Positions 24,658 to 35,601 of a stretch of 64,000 nt of DNA are shown one piece after another. A model generated the notes under the pieces. That model saw nothing but the letters and a program-made list of their open reading frames with translations. It searched no databases and was not told the origin of the DNA. The stretch comes from Oscillospiraceae bacterium (GTDB lineage: Bacteria; Bacillota; Clostridia; Oscillospirales; Ruminococcaceae), in assembly GCA_017887325.1 (NCBI GenBank), contig JAGHIE010000007.1:57476-121475 (forward strand), in the 5' to 3' direction. Positions within the stretch are counted from its first letter, which is position 1. Each line of letters opens with the position of its first letter. Both the position numbers and the translations under genes were made by a program.

Positions 24658-26637
24658 ATGAGTGAAGAAAATTTATTTGAATTAACAGCGCCTTTTAAAG
24701 CTACTGGGGACCAACCTAAAGCAATTGAAAAATTAGTAGAAGGAATAAAAAGAGGAGATAGAGAACAAACATTGTTGGGTGTAACTGGATCCGGTAAAAC
24801 TTTTACAATGGCTAATATTATATCTCAAGTTAAAAAACCTACATTGGTTTTAGCACATAATAAAACTTTAGCAGCACAGTTGTGTAGTGAGTTTAAAGAG
24901 TTTTTTAAAAATTCCGCAGTTGAATACTTTGTATCTTATTATGATTATTATCAACCAGAAGCATATATCCCTAATACTGATACTTATATAGAAAAAGATA
25001 GTGCTATAAATGACGAAATAGATAAACTACGACACTCAGCAACACTAGCTTTATCAGAAAGAAAAGATGTAATAATAGTAGCAAGTGTGTCTTGTATTTA
25101 TTCTTTGGGAAGCCCGATTGATTATCGTAATATGGTAATTTCTTTGAGAACTGGTATGGAAAAAACAAGAGATGAAATTATTAGAAAATTAGTAGATATT
25201 CAATATGAAAGAAATGACATAAATTTTATTCGTAATAAATTTAGAGTAAGAGGAGATGTTTTAGAGATATTTCCTGCTTATTCTGGAGATAATGCTATAA
25301 GAGTAGAGTTTTTTGGAGATGAGATAGACAGAATATCTGAAATAAACACATTGACAGGAGAAGTAAAAAGTGTTTTATCACATGCAGCTATATATCCTGC
25401 GTCACATTATATCGTTCCACCAGATAAGCTAAGAATTGGTATTGAAGAAATAGAGCAAGAACTTGAAGAAAGAGTAAAATATTTTAAAGAAAATGAGATG
25501 CTTTTAGAAGCACAAAGAATTAGTCAAAGAACAAAATATGACATAGAAATGCTAGAAGAAACAGGGTTTTGCAAAGGAATAGAAAACTATTCAAGAATTT
25601 TATCAGGTAGAAAAGCAGGAAGCACACCATATACTTTATTAGACCACTTTGGTGATGATTTTTTAATTATTGTTGATGAATCTCATGTAACAATACCACA
25701 AGTTAGAGGTATGTATTTTGGTGACCATGCAAGAAAGAAAACTTTGATAGATTATGGCTTTAGATTGCCATCTGCATATGATAATAGACCTTTAAATTTT
25801 GATGAGTTTTACAATAAAATGCACCAAACAATATATGTCTCTGCAACACCAGGAGAGTTTGAAAAAGAACATTCAACACAAGTTGTAGAGCAAGTAATTA
25901 GACCAACAGGATTACTAGACCCATTAATTAGTGTAAGACCTACAGAAGGGCAAATTGAAGATATAGTTAGTGAAATAAATGTTAGAGTAGCAAAAAAAGA
26001 AAGAACTTTAATAACTACACTAACTAAGAAAATGGCAGAAGATTTGACAAGTTATTTAGAAAATTTAGGTATAAAAGTTAGATATATGCACCACGATGTA
26101 GATACTATGGAAAGAATGGAAATTATAAGAGATTTACGACTTGGTGAATTTGATGTTTTGGTAGGTATTAACTTATTAAGAGAAGGTTTGGATATACCAG
26201 AAATATCTTTAGTTTGTATATTAGATGCTGATAAAGAAGGTTTCTTGAGAAGTGAAACTTCTCTTATTCAGACAATAGGTCGTGCAGCTAGAAATGCAGA
26301 AGGACAAGTTATACTTTATGCAGATAGCGTAACTCCGTCAATGGAAAGAGCTATAAGAGAAACAGAGCGTCGTAGACAAATTCAAATGAAGTATAACGAA
26401 GAAAATGGAATTGTTCCAAAAACTATCAAAAAAGATGTAAGAGAAATTTTAGAAATATCCAAAAAAGAAATGGATAATGATGTTAGAAAAACTAAAAAAC
26501 GCATGAATGAAAAAGAAAAACAAATGATGATTAAGAAATTAACTGCACAAATGAAAGAAGCTGCTAAACTTTTAGAATTTGAATATGCTGCTGAATTAAG
26601 AGATAAGATAGCAGAACTTACAGGTGAAAAGAAATAG
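24658..26637 (+). CDS. uvrB: UvrABC system protein B
   Basis: Helicase-like damage-verification subunit of nucleotide excision repair. The 659 residues contain Walker A GVTGSGKT (about 41), the beta-hairpin region [22 protein letters not shown] that clamps damaged DNA, DESH motif (VDESHVT), motif [26 protein letters not shown] and QTIGRAARN, and the C-terminal UVR domain ([24 protein letters not shown]) that contacts UvrC. First gene of an SOS-controlled operon; the next start codon is 10 nt after its stop. Confidence 0.97.
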   Translation: MSEENLFELTAPFKATGDQPKAIEKLVEGIKRGDREQTLLGVTGSGKTFTMANIISQVKKPTLVLAHNKTLAAQLCSEFKEFFKNSAVEYFVSYYDYYQPEAYIPNTDTYIEKDSAINDEIDKLRHSATLALSERKDVIIVASVSCIYSLGSPIDYRNMVISLRTGMEKTRDEIIRKLVDIQYERNDINFIRNKFRVRGDVLEIFPAYSGDNAIRVEFFGDEIDRISEINTLTGEVKSVLSHAAIYPASHYIVPPDKLRIGIEEIEQELEERVKYFKENEMLLEAQRISQRTKYDIEMLEETGFCKGIENYSRILSGRKAGSTPYTLLDHFGDDFLIIVDESHVTIPQVRGMYFGDHARKKTLIDYGFRLPSAYDNRPLNFDEFYNKMHQTIYVSATPGEFEKEHSTQVVEQVIRPTGLLDPLISVRPTEGQIEDIVSEINVRVAKKERTLITTLTKKMAEDLTSYLENLGIKVRYMHHDVDTMERMEIIRDLRLGEFDVLVGINLLREGLDIPEISLVCILDADKEGFLRSETSLIQTIGRAARNAEGQVILYADSVTPSMERAIRETERRRQIQMKYNEENGIVPKTIKKDVREILEISKKEMDNDVRKTKKRMNEKEKQMMIKKLTAQMKEAAKLLEFEYAAELRDKIAELTGEKK

Positions 26638-26647
26638 AGGAATTATA

Positions 26648-27520
26648 ATGCGTACAGAAAAAGAAATGATTGATTTAATTATGGATTACGCAAACAACAA
26701 TGATAATGTAAAAGTTGTTGCTATGAATGGTTCAAGAGTTAATCAAAAAATTAAAAAAGATATATTTCAAGATTATGATATAGTCTATTTAGTTGAAAAT
26801 TTTTCTGAGTTTGTGAAGGATTTGTCTTTTGTTGATTATTTCGGTGATAGACTTATTATGCAAACACCAGATATTATGGACAATGAAGATTATATTGCTA
26901 ATAAAAGAATTGCATTTTTAATGCAGTTTTCAGATGGAAATAGAATAGATTTAACCATTAGAGATATTTCAGATATAGAAAATTATATCAAAGAAGATTC
27001 TCTCACTAAAATTTTATTAGATAAAAGTAATTATGTTAAACAAATAGTTAATCCAACAGACAAAGATTATTTAATTAAAAAGCCTAATAAAACAGAATTT
27101 TTTAATAGCTGTAATGAATTTTGGTGGGTAAGTCCATATGTTGCAAAAGGTTTATGGCGTGAAGAAATTTTGTATGCAAATTATCATATAGACAGGTGTT
27201 TGAGAAAAGAACTTTTAAAAATGCTAGAATGGAAAATAGGAATACAAAATAATTTTAATGTTTGTGTTGGTAAGTGTGATAAGTATATAAAAAATTATTT
27301 ATCAGAAGAAGATTTTAATAATTTGATGAAAACATATTCTTTAGAAAATTATGATAAATCTTGGAATGCTTTATTTACACTATGTGATTTATTTGAAAAG
27401 ACTGCAAAATATGTTGCTTTAAATTTAGGATTTTTTTATAATCAAGAAGAAGCTTATAAAGTGAAAGAATTTTTAGTTCACATAAAAAATTTAAGTAAGA
27501 ATGCAGATAGGATATATTAA
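26648..27520 (+). CDS. ANT(6)-family aminoglycoside 6-adenylyltransferase-like protein
   Basis: Nucleotidyltransferase of the streptomycin-modifying AadE type, 290 residues. The catalytic motif is visible as GSRVNQ-(8)-QDYDIVYLV with the two Asp that hold Mg-ATP, and the C-terminal region [21 protein letters not shown] is typical of the family. The ATG at 26648 has GAGGA just upstream; an in-frame upstream reading overlaps uvrB. It sits between uvrB and uvrA with 10- and 26-nt gaps, so it is co-transcribed under LexA control. Activity on streptomycin is possible but not shown; the composition matches the surrounding genes, so there is no sign of recent transfer. Confidence 0.85.
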   Translation: MRTEKEMIDLIMDYANNNDNVKVVAMNGSRVNQKIKKDIFQDYDIVYLVENFSEFVKDLSFVDYFGDRLIMQTPDIMDNEDYIANKRIAFLMQFSDGNRIDLTIRDISDIENYIKEDSLTKILLDKSNYVKQIVNPTDKDYLIKKPNKTEFFNSCNEFWWVSPYVAKGLWREEILYANYHIDRCLRKELLKMLEWKIGIQNNFNVCVGKCDKYIKNYLSEEDFNNLMKTYSLENYDKSWNALFTLCDLFEKTAKYVALNLGFFYNQEEAYKVKEFLVHIKNLSKNADRIY

Positions 27521-27546
27521 AATAATTTGTGAAAGGAGTTAAATAC

Positions 27547-30384
27547 ATGGCAAAAGATAAAATAATAATAAAAGGTGCCAGAGAGCATAATCTTAAAAAT
27601 ATTGATGTTGAAATACCAAGAGATAAATTTGTTGTATTAACTGGATTATCAGGTTCAGGCAAATCATCTTTAGCATTTGATACAATTTATGCAGATGGTC
27701 AAAGAAGATATGTAGAAAGCTTATCATCTTATGCTCGTCAATTTTTGGGACAAATGGAAAAACCAGATGTAGACTATATAGAAGGATTATCTCCAGCTAT
27801 ATCAATAGACCAAAAAACAACTTCTAAAAACCCGCGTTCTACAGTGGGAACAGTTACAGAAATATATGATTACTTGCGTTTATTATACGCAAGAATAGGT
27901 ATTCCTCATTGTCCAATATGTGGAAAAGAAATAAGACAACAAACAATAGACCAAATTGTAGATAAAGTTTTGGAATTAGAAGAAAGAACTAAAATACAAA
28001 TTTTAGCTCCTATAATAAGAAAGAGAAAAGGAACACATATAAAAGAATTAGATAGTGCAAGAAGATCTGGTTATGTTAGAGTTAGAGTAGATGGAAATAT
28101 ATATGATTTATCAGAGGAAATAAAACTTGATAAAAATAAAAAACACGATATAGAAGTAATTGTAGATAGACTTGTTATAAAAGAAGAAATTCGTTCAAGA
28201 CTTGCAGATTCTTTAGAAACAGCGGTTTCTTTAACAGATGGATTAGTTATAGTTGATGTTATAGGACAAGAAGAACAGTTATATTCTTTAAGCTATGCTT
28301 GTCCAGAACATGGCGTAAGTATTGAAGAATTAGAACCTAGTATGTTTTCATTTAATAACCCTAATGGTGCTTGTAAGACTTGTACAGGTTTAGGTACATT
28401 TATGAGAGTAGATGAAGACTTGGTAGTACCTAATAAAGACTTATCAATAAATGAAGGTGCAATAAAAGCAAGTGGCTGGTATTGTGCTGAAGGTAGTATA
28501 GCTCAAATGTACTATGAAGCTCTAGCTAAAGAATATGGTTTTAGTTTAGATACACCATTCAAAGATTTATCAAAGAAAGCTCAAAGTGTTATTTTTTATG
28601 GAACTGATGGAAAAGCTTTGGATATGGTAAGAGAAAATGAGTATGGTAAAAGTAATTTTAAATCAGCTTTTGAAGGTGTAATAAATAACTTAGAAAGAAG
28701 ATTTAGAGAAACTCAAAGTAGTTATATGAGAGATGAAATAGCTTTAGTTATGGATTCTGTATTATGTCCTGATTGTAAAGGTGATAGGTTAAAACCAGAA
28801 ATGTTATCTGTAACAGTTGGTGATAAAAATATAAGTGAGTTTTGTAAAATGTCTGTAACAAATGCTTTGGACTTTGTTGAAAACTTAAAACTAAGTAAAA
28901 AAGATGAGATGATAGCAAGTCAAATCTTAAAAGAAATAAGAGAAAGACTAGGATTTTTGAAAAGTGTTGGGCTTGAATATTTAACATTATCTCGTTCAGC
29001 TGGAACATTATCTGGTGGAGAAAGTCAAAGAATAAGGCTAGCAACACAAATAGGTTCTTCATTAGTGGGTGTTGTATATATTCTTGACGAACCAAGTATT
29101 GGATTACATCAAAGAGATAATGATAAACTACTCGATACATTGAAAAAGTTAAGAGATTTGGGCAATACTTTAATAGTAGTAGAACATGATGAAGATACGA
29201 TGTTTGCAGCAGATCATATAATTGATGTTGGTCCTGGTGCTGGAGTACACGGTGGCGAGATTGTTGCACAAGGTACAGTAGATGATATACTAGCAAATGA
29301 AAATTCATTAACAGGACAATATCTTTCTGGTAAAAAGTTTATACCAGTACCAAAACAAAGAAGAAAAGGTAATGGGGAATTTATAAAAGTTGTCGGTGCT
29401 AAAGAAAATAACTTAAAAAATATAAATGTTAAAATACCTTTAGGAACATTGACATGTGTAACTGGTGTGTCTGGTTCTGGTAAATCTTCTTTAGTAAACG
29501 AAGTACTATATAAAACAATTGCAAAAGAGATTAATAAAACAAAAGTTAGACCAGGAGAAGTAAAAGAAATACAAGGTCTTGAAAATATAGATAAAATTGT
29601 AGATATAAGTCAATCTCCTATTGGAAGAACACCTCGTTCAAACCCAGCAACATATACTGGCGTTTTCACAGACATAAGAGAAGTGTTTGCTATGACTGCC
29701 GATGCAAAAATGAAAGGTTACAATGCCGGAAGATTTTCATTTAATGTAAAAGGTGGTAGATGTGAATCTTGTGAAGGCGATGGAATATTAAAAATAGAAA
29801 TGCATTTCTTACCAGATATATATGTTCCTTGTGAAGTTTGTAAAGGAAAAAGGTATAATAGAGAAACATTAGAGATAAAATATAAAGGTAAGACAATTCA
29901 TGATGTTTTAGAAATGACAATAGAAGAAGGCTTGACATTTTTCGAAAATATACCTAAAATACAAAGGAAGCTTCAAACTTTGTGTGATGTTGGATTGAGT
30001 TATGTTAAAATGGGACAGTCAGCAACAACTTTATCGGGTGGTGAAGCACAAAGGGTAAAACTTGCAACAGAGCTTTCTAAAAAATCTACTGGTAGAACTT
30101 TATATATTTTAGATGAGCCTACTACTGGACTTCATATAGCAGATGTTCATAAACTTACTGAGATGTTAAATAGATTAGTAGAAGCTGGAAATACAGTTTT
30201 AGTTATTGAGCATAATTTAGATGTAATAAAAATAGCAGATTATATTATCGACTTAGGTCCTGAAGGTGGAGATAATGGCGGTAAAGTAATTGCAAAAGGA
30301 ACTCCAGAACAAGTTTGTAAAGTGGAAGGATCATATACAGGTAAATATTTGAAAAAAATATTAGAAAAATCAAAATATTTATAA
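27547..30384 (+). CDS. uvrA: UvrABC system protein A
   Basis: Damage-recognising ATPase dimer of nucleotide excision repair, 945 residues. Two ABC-type sites: Walker A GLSGSGKS and GVSGSGKS, signatures [12 protein letters not shown] and [12 protein letters not shown]. Zinc modules: CPICGKEIR region near residue 120, CPDCKGDR, and the C-terminal CESCEGDG plus CEVCKGKR. The ATG at 27547 has AAAGGAG 8 nt upstream. It ends the LexA-controlled operon. No terminator is visible after the stop; the rubredoxin promoter begins 9 nt downstream. Confidence 0.97.
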   Translation: MAKDKIIIKGAREHNLKNIDVEIPRDKFVVLTGLSGSGKSSLAFDTIYADGQRRYVESLSSYARQFLGQMEKPDVDYIEGLSPAISIDQKTTSKNPRSTVGTVTEIYDYLRLLYARIGIPHCPICGKEIRQQTIDQIVDKVLELEERTKIQILAPIIRKRKGTHIKELDSARRSGYVRVRVDGNIYDLSEEIKLDKNKKHDIEVIVDRLVIKEEIRSRLADSLETAVSLTDGLVIVDVIGQEEQLYSLSYACPEHGVSIEELEPSMFSFNNPNGACKTCTGLGTFMRVDEDLVVPNKDLSINEGAIKASGWYCAEGSIAQMYYEALAKEYGFSLDTPFKDLSKKAQSVIFYGTDGKALDMVRENEYGKSNFKSAFEGVINNLERRFRETQSSYMRDEIALVMDSVLCPDCKGDRLKPEMLSVTVGDKNISEFCKMSVTNALDFVENLKLSKKDEMIASQILKEIRERLGFLKSVGLEYLTLSRSAGTLSGGESQRIRLATQIGSSLVGVVYILDEPSIGLHQRDNDKLLDTLKKLRDLGNTLIVVEHDEDTMFAADHIIDVGPGAGVHGGEIVAQGTVDDILANENSLTGQYLSGKKFIPVPKQRRKGNGEFIKVVGAKENNLKNINVKIPLGTLTCVTGVSGSGKSSLVNEVLYKTIAKEINKTKVRPGEVKEIQGLENIDKIVDISQSPIGRTPRSNPATYTGVFTDIREVFAMTADAKMKGYNAGRFSFNVKGGRCESCEGDGILKIEMHFLPDIYVPCEVCKGKRYNRETLEIKYKGKTIHDVLEMTIEEGLTFFENIPKIQRKLQTLCDVGLSYVKMGQSATTLSGGEAQRVKLATELSKKSTGRTLYILDEPTTGLHIADVHKLTEMLNRLVEAGNTVLVIEHNLDVIKIADYIIDLGPEGGDNGGKVIAKGTPEQVCKVEGSYTGKYLKKILEKSKYL

Positions 30385-30392
30385 AAAAGGTC

Positions 30393-30421
30393 TTTACAAA
30401 ACTATACTCATATGGTATAAT
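30393..30421 (+). promoter_or_regulatory. Rubredoxin promoter
   Basis: TTTACA at 30393-30398, 17-nt spacer, TATAAT at 30416-30421: close to consensus. Confidence 0.75.
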
Positions 30422-30495
30422 ATAGTCAATCCAAAAGATTATATAAATCAAATAATTAATTTATAGTTTATTTTAATAGAAAAGAGGAAAATGAT

Positions 30496-30654
30496 ATGAA
30501 AAAGGTATGTGTAGTATGTGGTTGGGAATATGATCCAGAAGTAGGATACCCAGAAGGCGGTATTGAACCAGGAACAGCATTTGAAGATTTACCAGAAGAT
30601 TTTGTTTGCCCATTATGTGGCGTTGGTTTAGATCAATTCGAAGATGCTGAATAA
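30496..30654 (+). CDS. Rubredoxin
   Basis: Small iron-sulfur-free electron carrier with one Fe bound by four Cys; 52 residues, the normal size. Both knuckles are present, CVVCG near the N-terminus and CPLCG near the C-terminus, with the typical segment [14 protein letters not shown] and DLPEDF between them. AGAGGAAA precedes the ATG. It has its own promoter and terminator. In anaerobes it passes electrons to enzymes that remove oxygen or peroxide, but no such partner is in the window. The acidic composition is as expected. Confidence 0.95.
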   Translation: MKKVCVVCGWEYDPEVGYPEGGIEPGTAFEDLPEDFVCPLCGVGLDQFEDAE

Positions 30655-30668
30655 TATTGAATTGTAAG

Positions 30669-30701
30669 AAAAAGCTCTCAACTTTTGTTGAGAGCTTTTT
30701 T
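30669..30701 (+). terminator. Terminator after rubredoxin
   Basis: A 14-bp perfect stem (30669-30682 with 30687-30700) with TTTT loop and a T run. Confidence 0.92.
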
Positions 30702-30714
30702 AATGCAAATTTAC

Positions 30715-30743
30715 TTGATAAAATAGTCGTAAAATGGTATACT
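30715..30743 (+). promoter_or_regulatory. Promoter for the DUF368 gene
   Basis: TTGATA at 30715-30720, 17-nt spacer, TATACT at 30738-30743. Confidence 0.65.
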
Positions 30744-30775
30744 AATCGAGAAACTAAAAAATAAGGAGAATTTTT

Positions 30776-31624
30776 ATGATAAAACAACTACTTCAAGGTA
30801 TAGTTGTCGGAGTGGCAAATATAATACCTGGTGTTAGTGGCGGTACGATGATGGTTGCTATGGGTTTGTATGATAAACTTATACATGCAGTAACCCATAT
30901 AAGAACTGAATTTAAAAAAAGTATGAAATTGTTAATACCTATTTTGATCGGAGCAGGTATAGCAGTTGTCTTGTTATCAAAGTTATTTACATTTTTATTG
31001 GAAAATTATCAAATACCAACAAATTTTGCTTTTTGTGGATTGATAGCAGGTAGCTTACCATTCATATTTAAAAAAGTTAAAGGAAGTAAAATTAGTGTAA
31101 GTAAAGTGATACCATTTTTGATTTTCTTTGGTTTAGTTATTATTATGGCTTTAATGGGAGAAACAAGTGGTAAAACTGCAGATATTTCTTTTAATGTGAT
31201 TAATGTTATAAAATTATTTTTAGTAGGTGTTGTGGCTGCAGCTACAATGGTTGTACCTGGTGTTAGTGGCTCTATGATGTTGATGTTACTAGGTTATTAT
31301 GACATTATTTTAAAAACAATAAGTGATTTTGTAAGTGCTGTATTTAAGTTTAATGTAGATGGAATATTAACTGGTATTGGTGTTTTAATGCCATTTGGCA
31401 TAGGAGTAATTGTTGGAATTATTGTCATTGCCAAAATTATTGAATTTATTTTCAACAAAGCTGAAGTACATGCATATTATGCAATTATTGGTTTGATTTT
31501 AGCATCACCAATAGCAATTTTATTAAAAACAGATTGGACAGGTGTAGGTGTGTTACCGATAGTTATTGGTATATTTACATTTGCAGCAGGCTGGTTTGTA
31601 GCAAGTAAATTAGGTGGAGAATAA
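30776..31624 (+). CDS. DUF368 membrane protein (PopT-like polyprenyl-phosphate transporter)
   Basis: Polytopic membrane protein of 282 residues with an internal repeat marked by IIPGVSGGTMMV (about 17-28) and VVPGVSGSMMLMLLG (about 161-175). The family includes PopT, shown in other bacteria to recycle undecaprenyl phosphate across the membrane for cell-wall synthesis; transfer of that role to this protein is inference from family membership. AAGGAG precedes the ATG. It is followed by envelope glycosylation genes, which also use polyprenyl-phosphate carriers. Confidence 0.88.
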   Translation: MIKQLLQGIVVGVANIIPGVSGGTMMVAMGLYDKLIHAVTHIRTEFKKSMKLLIPILIGAGIAVVLLSKLFTFLLENYQIPTNFAFCGLIAGSLPFIFKKVKGSKISVSKVIPFLIFFGLVIIMALMGETSGKTADISFNVINVIKLFLVGVVAAATMVVPGVSGSMMLMLLGYYDIILKTISDFVSAVFKFNVDGILTGIGVLMPFGIGVIVGIIVIAKIIEFIFNKAEVHAYYAIIGLILASPIAILLKTDWTGVGVLPIVIGIFTFAAGWFVASKLGGE

Positions 31625-31627
31625 ATA

Positions 31628-31660
31628 ATAGCAGTAGATATATCGTCTACTGCTATATTT
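31628..31660 (+). terminator. Terminator candidate after the DUF368 gene
   Basis: An 11-bp perfect stem (31628-31638 with 31646-31656); the T tract is short and interrupted. Confidence 0.7.
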
Positions 31661-31671
31661 GTGTCATATTA

Positions 31672-31700
31672 TTGATTTTTAAATTAATAAATGATATAAT
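31672..31700 (+). promoter_or_regulatory. Promoter of the DUF2142-glycosyltransferase operon
   Basis: TTGATT at 31672-31677, 17-nt spacer, TATAAT at 31695-31700. Confidence 0.65.
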
Positions 31701-31734
31701 TAAACGAGTTATGATGAAATGAGGAGAGATATTG

Positions 31735-33645
31735 GTGGAAGATAAAAAGCGTGGAATAATTAAAATAATATCAATTATTATAGTGTCTATAGTAGTTGGA
31801 TTAGTATTGGAATTATCTTTTAATTATAGTGTTTTAACTTCTGACAGAAATATGACCAGTATAGATTTATCGCAGTGTCAAATAAATGGTGCTGTTTATG
31901 AAAATGGTAGTATTATTGTAAAAGATAGTGAAGCAACTATTAGTATGGAATTTGAAGAACAGTATGTTGAAAGATTGTTTTTTGAGTATACTTCTGAAGA
32001 TACAACACCATTCAATGCAGTTTTTAAGTTCACTGTAAAGAATAATTATGATAAATATGAACAGAAAGAATACACTTATGATAATAATAATGTTATTCCT
32101 TATTCTAATATAAGTGTGAGAGATGAAGTATCTAAAATAGATATAACTTTATCTAATATGTCTAATAAAGTGATTACACAAATTTCTTTAGATAATAGAT
32201 TTGTGTTTAATGTATTAAGATTTGGATTTTTTACAGCTTTAATTTCTATAATAATGTTTATTATATTATTTAGAAAATTGATATCTAAGAAACTTGAAAT
32301 AGGTTTTGTAGTAATAAGTTTAGTAGCTGGAACATGTATGATAATGTTACAACCTATAAGTATTAACTCATGGGATTCACAAATACATTTTGAAAGTGCA
32401 TATACAAACTCTTATATCGGTGAAGTTGGACAATATAAATCTCCTATATATATAAAGAATTTACTTATAGATAAAGGTGACGGAAATTCTTATTTAGACA
32501 AAAAAACATGGATTGGATACACCAATGCAAATAATGTTGAATTTAATGATGAACAATCATTTTTACAAAAAAGTACAAATATAAATGCTATTGCATATTT
32601 AACACAATCTTTTGGATTGTTTTTAGGAAGAACATTAAATTTACCTTTTTATTTTACTTTTATATTAGGTCAATTTTGTAATTTATTGCAGTATTCAATA
32701 ATTATGTATTTTGCTATAAAATTTATGGTGAAATGGAAAACATTGATGTTTGCAATTGGTCTATTGCCGACAGCTGTATTTTTAGCATCAAATTACTCAT
32801 ATGACCCATTTATAAATGCTCTTCTCATGTTGTACATTTCTTTATTTATCGGAGAATATTTACAACCAGATAAGAAAATCAAACTTTCTAAATTTATTAC
32901 TATGTTAGGTTTAGTGGTAATAGGTTCATTCCCTAAAGTAGTTTATATACCATTAGCATTATTATTGTTATTACTTCCAAAATCTAAATTTGACTTTAAA
33001 TTTAGCAGAAAGAAAATGTATGTAATTTTAATGTGTGGTATGGTATTATTTGGAATTTTGCTAATATTAAATTCATTAATAGGAGCAAACTATTCTGGAG
33101 ACTTACGAGGTGGAGATGTATCTACCATAGGACAAATAAAGAGTGTTATATTACATCCATTTAGTTATTTTAATACTTTATATATTGATAATATATTTGG
33201 TAAATTTGTTGACTATATTATTAGTGATGGATTATTAGTTAATATGGCTTATTTAGCTACTGATAAAATTGCATGGTTTACAGCTATTTTATTAATGGCA
33301 TTTTTAACAATTACAGATAATTACGATTATACTAATAACAAATTAAAAGTAAATGGATTTAATATTAAAACAAAGGCATTTATAGCAGTAGTTTTACTAA
33401 TAATAATGTCTTTGATATGGACAAGTTTATATGTAGGTTTTACACCTGTTGGAATGGATATAATAAATGGTGTTCAACCTAGATATTATATACCAATATT
33501 AATATTGATTTATTTACTATTTAATACTAGCAAGGTAAAATGTGAAATAAAACAAACAACATATGCTATATTTACTACATCAGTATCAACATATATTTTA
33601 TTTAGCAGTATTTATAATCAATTATTGTTAAAATTTGCTATGTAA
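31735..33645 (+). CDS. DUF2142-type polytopic membrane protein
   Basis: Large membrane protein, 636 residues. One N-terminal helix (about 9-29) is followed by an extracytoplasmic beta-rich domain to about residue 155, then about eleven membrane helices. The pattern of hydrophobic helices with GLLPTAVFLASNYSYDP and GVQPRYYIPILI resembles DUF2142 proteins, which are GT-C-like and usually sit with surface-glycan genes. GTG at 31735 is preferred over the TTG three bases earlier because of better spacing (8 nt) from GAGGAG. It leads an operon with two GT2 glycosyltransferases and a DUF2304 protein, supporting a role in transferring sugars to a surface polymer. Confidence 0.75.
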   Translation: MEDKKRGIIKIISIIIVSIVVGLVLELSFNYSVLTSDRNMTSIDLSQCQINGAVYENGSIIVKDSEATISMEFEEQYVERLFFEYTSEDTTPFNAVFKFTVKNNYDKYEQKEYTYDNNNVIPYSNISVRDEVSKIDITLSNMSNKVITQISLDNRFVFNVLRFGFFTALISIIMFIILFRKLISKKLEIGFVVISLVAGTCMIMLQPISINSWDSQIHFESAYTNSYIGEVGQYKSPIYIKNLLIDKGDGNSYLDKKTWIGYTNANNVEFNDEQSFLQKSTNINAIAYLTQSFGLFLGRTLNLPFYFTFILGQFCNLLQYSIIMYFAIKFMVKWKTLMFAIGLLPTAVFLASNYSYDPFINALLMLYISLFIGEYLQPDKKIKLSKFITMLGLVVIGSFPKVVYIPLALLLLLLPKSKFDFKFSRKKMYVILMCGMVLFGILLILNSLIGANYSGDLRGGDVSTIGQIKSVILHPFSYFNTLYIDNIFGKFVDYIISDGLLVNMAYLATDKIAWFTAILLMAFLTITDNYDYTNNKLKVNGFNIKTKAFIAVVLLIIMSLIWTSLYVGFTPVGMDIINGVQPRYYIPILILIYLLFNTSKVKCEIKQTTYAIFTTSVSTYILFSSIYNQLLLKFAM

Positions 33646-33660
33646 ATGAAGGGAAACATT

Positions 33661-34458
33661 ATGAAATACACTAATAATGATCACACATTTGTTTTGTGTG
33701 CATATAAAGAAAGCGATTATTTAGAAGATTGTTTAAAATCACTTTTAAATCAAACAGTGAAAAGTAATATAATAGTTTCAACATCAACACCTAATGATAA
33801 AATAAGTGATTTATGTAATAATTATAATTTACAACTATATGTAAATGACGGAAGAAAAAGTATTGCAGATGATTGGAATTATGGTTATTTAAAGGCTAAT
33901 ACAAAACTTGTAACAATCGCTCATCAAGATGATATATATGAGAGCACATATTTAGAGAACATATTAAAAGGTTTAAATAATTCAAAAAATCCATTGATAG
34001 CTTTTACTGATTATTTTGAAATAAGAAATAATGAAAAGATATATGATAATAAGTTATTGAAAATAAAAAGAATATTATTAACACCTGTTAAAATAAAATC
34101 TCTATCAGGAATAAAACTTTTTAAAAGAATGACTTTGGCTTTTGGAAATGGTATATGTTGTCCAGCAGTAACTTTAGTTAAAGAAAAAATAGATGGTGTT
34201 CCATTTATTTACGGATATAAAAGTAATGTTGACTGGCAAGCTTGGGAAATTTTATCAAAACAAAAAGGTAATTTTGCATATATAAACAAAGCTTTGATGG
34301 GACACAGAATTCATTCAGAATCTGAAACATCTAGAGTTATAGGTGAGAGTGCAAGAAGTGGCGAAGACTTTGAAATGTTTAGTAAGTTTTGGATAAAACC
34401 AATAGCGAAGATGTTAACAAAGTTTTATGCCAATAGTGAGAAGAGTAATCAAGTATAG
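33661..34458 (+). CDS. GT2-family glycosyltransferase
   Basis: Cytoplasmic sugar transferase, 265 residues, GT-A fold. Visible: the N-terminal strand FVLCAYKESDYLEDCLKSLLNQT typical of GT2, and the metal/nucleotide site where the usual D-x-D is replaced by HQDD (TIAHQDDIYEST). A segment WQAWEIL follows, which may be the acceptor-site region. The ATG at 33661 is chosen for its AAGGG 6 nt upstream; the ATG at 33646 immediately after the previous stop has none. No membrane segments. Substrates unknown; presumably builds a surface glycan with the neighbours. Confidence 0.83.
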   Translation: MKYTNNDHTFVLCAYKESDYLEDCLKSLLNQTVKSNIIVSTSTPNDKISDLCNNYNLQLYVNDGRKSIADDWNYGYLKANTKLVTIAHQDDIYESTYLENILKGLNNSKNPLIAFTDYFEIRNNEKIYDNKLLKIKRILLTPVKIKSLSGIKLFKRMTLAFGNGICCPAVTLVKEKIDGVPFIYGYKSNVDWQAWEILSKQKGNFAYINKALMGHRIHSESETSRVIGESARSGEDFEMFSKFWIKPIAKMLTKFYANSEKSNQV

Positions 34459-34487
34459 ATATTATAAAATAATATAGGGAGAAAAAT

Positions 34488-35174
34488 ATGAAAGATTTAC
34501 TTATAATAATACCTGCATATAATGAACAAGATAATATAGTTAGAGTAGTTAAAAATTTAATAGATAATTATCCTGAATATGATTATGTAGTAGTTAATGA
34601 TGGTTCAAGAGATAATACTGCAAATTTATGTAAAGAAAACAAATTTAACTTAATAGATTTACCTATTAATTTAGGATTAGCAGGAGCTTTTCAAGCAGGT
34701 ATGAAATATGCTCATAAAAATGAATATAAGTATGCTTTGCAATTTGACGGAGATGGACAACATAGACCAGAATTTATAGGTGAAATGTTGAATGAAACGG
34801 GAAATGATTATGACATAGTTATAGGGTCAAGATTTGTAAAAGAAAAGAAACCTACATCAGCAAGAATGTTAGGAAGTAGATTAATTTCTTTTGCCATAAA
34901 ACTAACAACAGGTAAAAAAATTACAGACCCAACATCTGGTATGAGATTATTTAATAAAGAAATGATAAAAGAGTTTGCAACATCTATGAATTATGGACCA
35001 GAACCAGATACAGTTGCTTTTCTAATTAAAAATAAACGAAAAGTTAGTGAAGTTCAGGTTAAAATGGATGAAAGAATAGCTGGTGAAAGTTATTTGAATT
35101 TTACTCGCTCCATTAAATATATGATAAAAATGGGATTTTCTATAATGTTAATACAATTTTTTAGAAAAAAATAA
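34488..35174 (+). CDS. GT2-family glycosyltransferase, DPM-synthase-like
   Basis: Transfers a sugar, probably to polyprenyl phosphate, at the inner face of the membrane. 228 residues, with IIPAYNEQDNIVRVV at the N-terminus, VVNDGSRDNT (nucleotide site) and the metal motif in FDGDGQHRPEFI. The TSGMRLFNKEMIKEF segment is common to the dolichol-phosphate-mannose synthase-like group. There are no C-terminal membrane helices, so it may rely on the DUF2304 protein next door (start 23 nt downstream), a pairing often seen. The lipid-linked sugar could then be used by the DUF2142 protein. Confidence 0.88.
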   Translation: MKDLLIIIPAYNEQDNIVRVVKNLIDNYPEYDYVVVNDGSRDNTANLCKENKFNLIDLPINLGLAGAFQAGMKYAHKNEYKYALQFDGDGQHRPEFIGEMLNETGNDYDIVIGSRFVKEKKPTSARMLGSRLISFAIKLTTGKKITDPTSGMRLFNKEMIKEFATSMNYGPEPDTVAFLIKNKRKVSEVQVKMDERIAGESYLNFTRSIKYMIKMGFSIMLIQFFRKK

Positions 35175-35196
35175 TTTGTTTAAGGGAGAGTTTAAG

Positions 35197-35553
35197 ATGA
35201 GTATTGTTTTAAGAGTATTATTAATTGTAACATCTATACTAACATTATTATTTATGATGAAAAAAATTAGACAATCAAAATTTCAAATAGAGGATAGTAT
35301 TTCTTGGATTTTATTCTTGTTTGTATTGATTATTGTAAGTGTATTTCCACAAATAGCATACTGGGGAAGTGAATTATTTGGTGTTCAGTCTACTGTCAAT
35401 TTTGTATTTTTACTAGTTATTTTTATTTTACTAATAAAAATATTTTTATCAAATATAAAAATTTCTCAATTAGATGCAAAGATAAAAGAATTAACAGAAG
35501 AAATAGCTGTTAGAAAAAGTATAGAAAAAAATAACGAAAAAGACAGTCACTAG
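35197..35553 (+). CDS. DUF2304 small membrane protein
   Basis: 118 residues with three membrane segments (about 3-22, 33-53, 66-88) and a C-terminal coiled-coil tail rich in Lys and Glu. This is the layout of DUF2304, proteins that usually neighbour DPM-like glycosyltransferases. The ATG at 35197 has AAGGGAG 9 nt upstream; the longer TTG reading does not. Its role is probably to anchor or assist the glycosyltransferase upstream. The terminator overlaps the stop codon. Confidence 0.8.
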   Translation: MSIVLRVLLIVTSILTLLFMMKKIRQSKFQIEDSISWILFLFVLIIVSVFPQIAYWGSELFGVQSTVNFVFLLVIFILLIKIFLSNIKISQLDAKIKELTEEIAVRKSIEKNNEKDSH

Positions 35554-35567
35554 TTGGCTGTCTTTTT
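35537..35567 (+). terminator. Terminator overlapping the DUF2304 stop codon
   Basis: AAAAAGACAG (35537-35546) pairs with CTGTCTTTTT (35558-35567), extended inward by G-U pairs. Confidence 0.85.
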
Positions 35568-35601
35568 GTCAAAAGAAATTTACATTAAGAGGTTAGTTTG
35601 A

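Noticed and set aside
26648..27520. Recently acquired resistance gene
   Set aside because: Base composition and codon use match neighbours, no mobile element or repeat flanks it, and it is tightly packed within the uvr operon.
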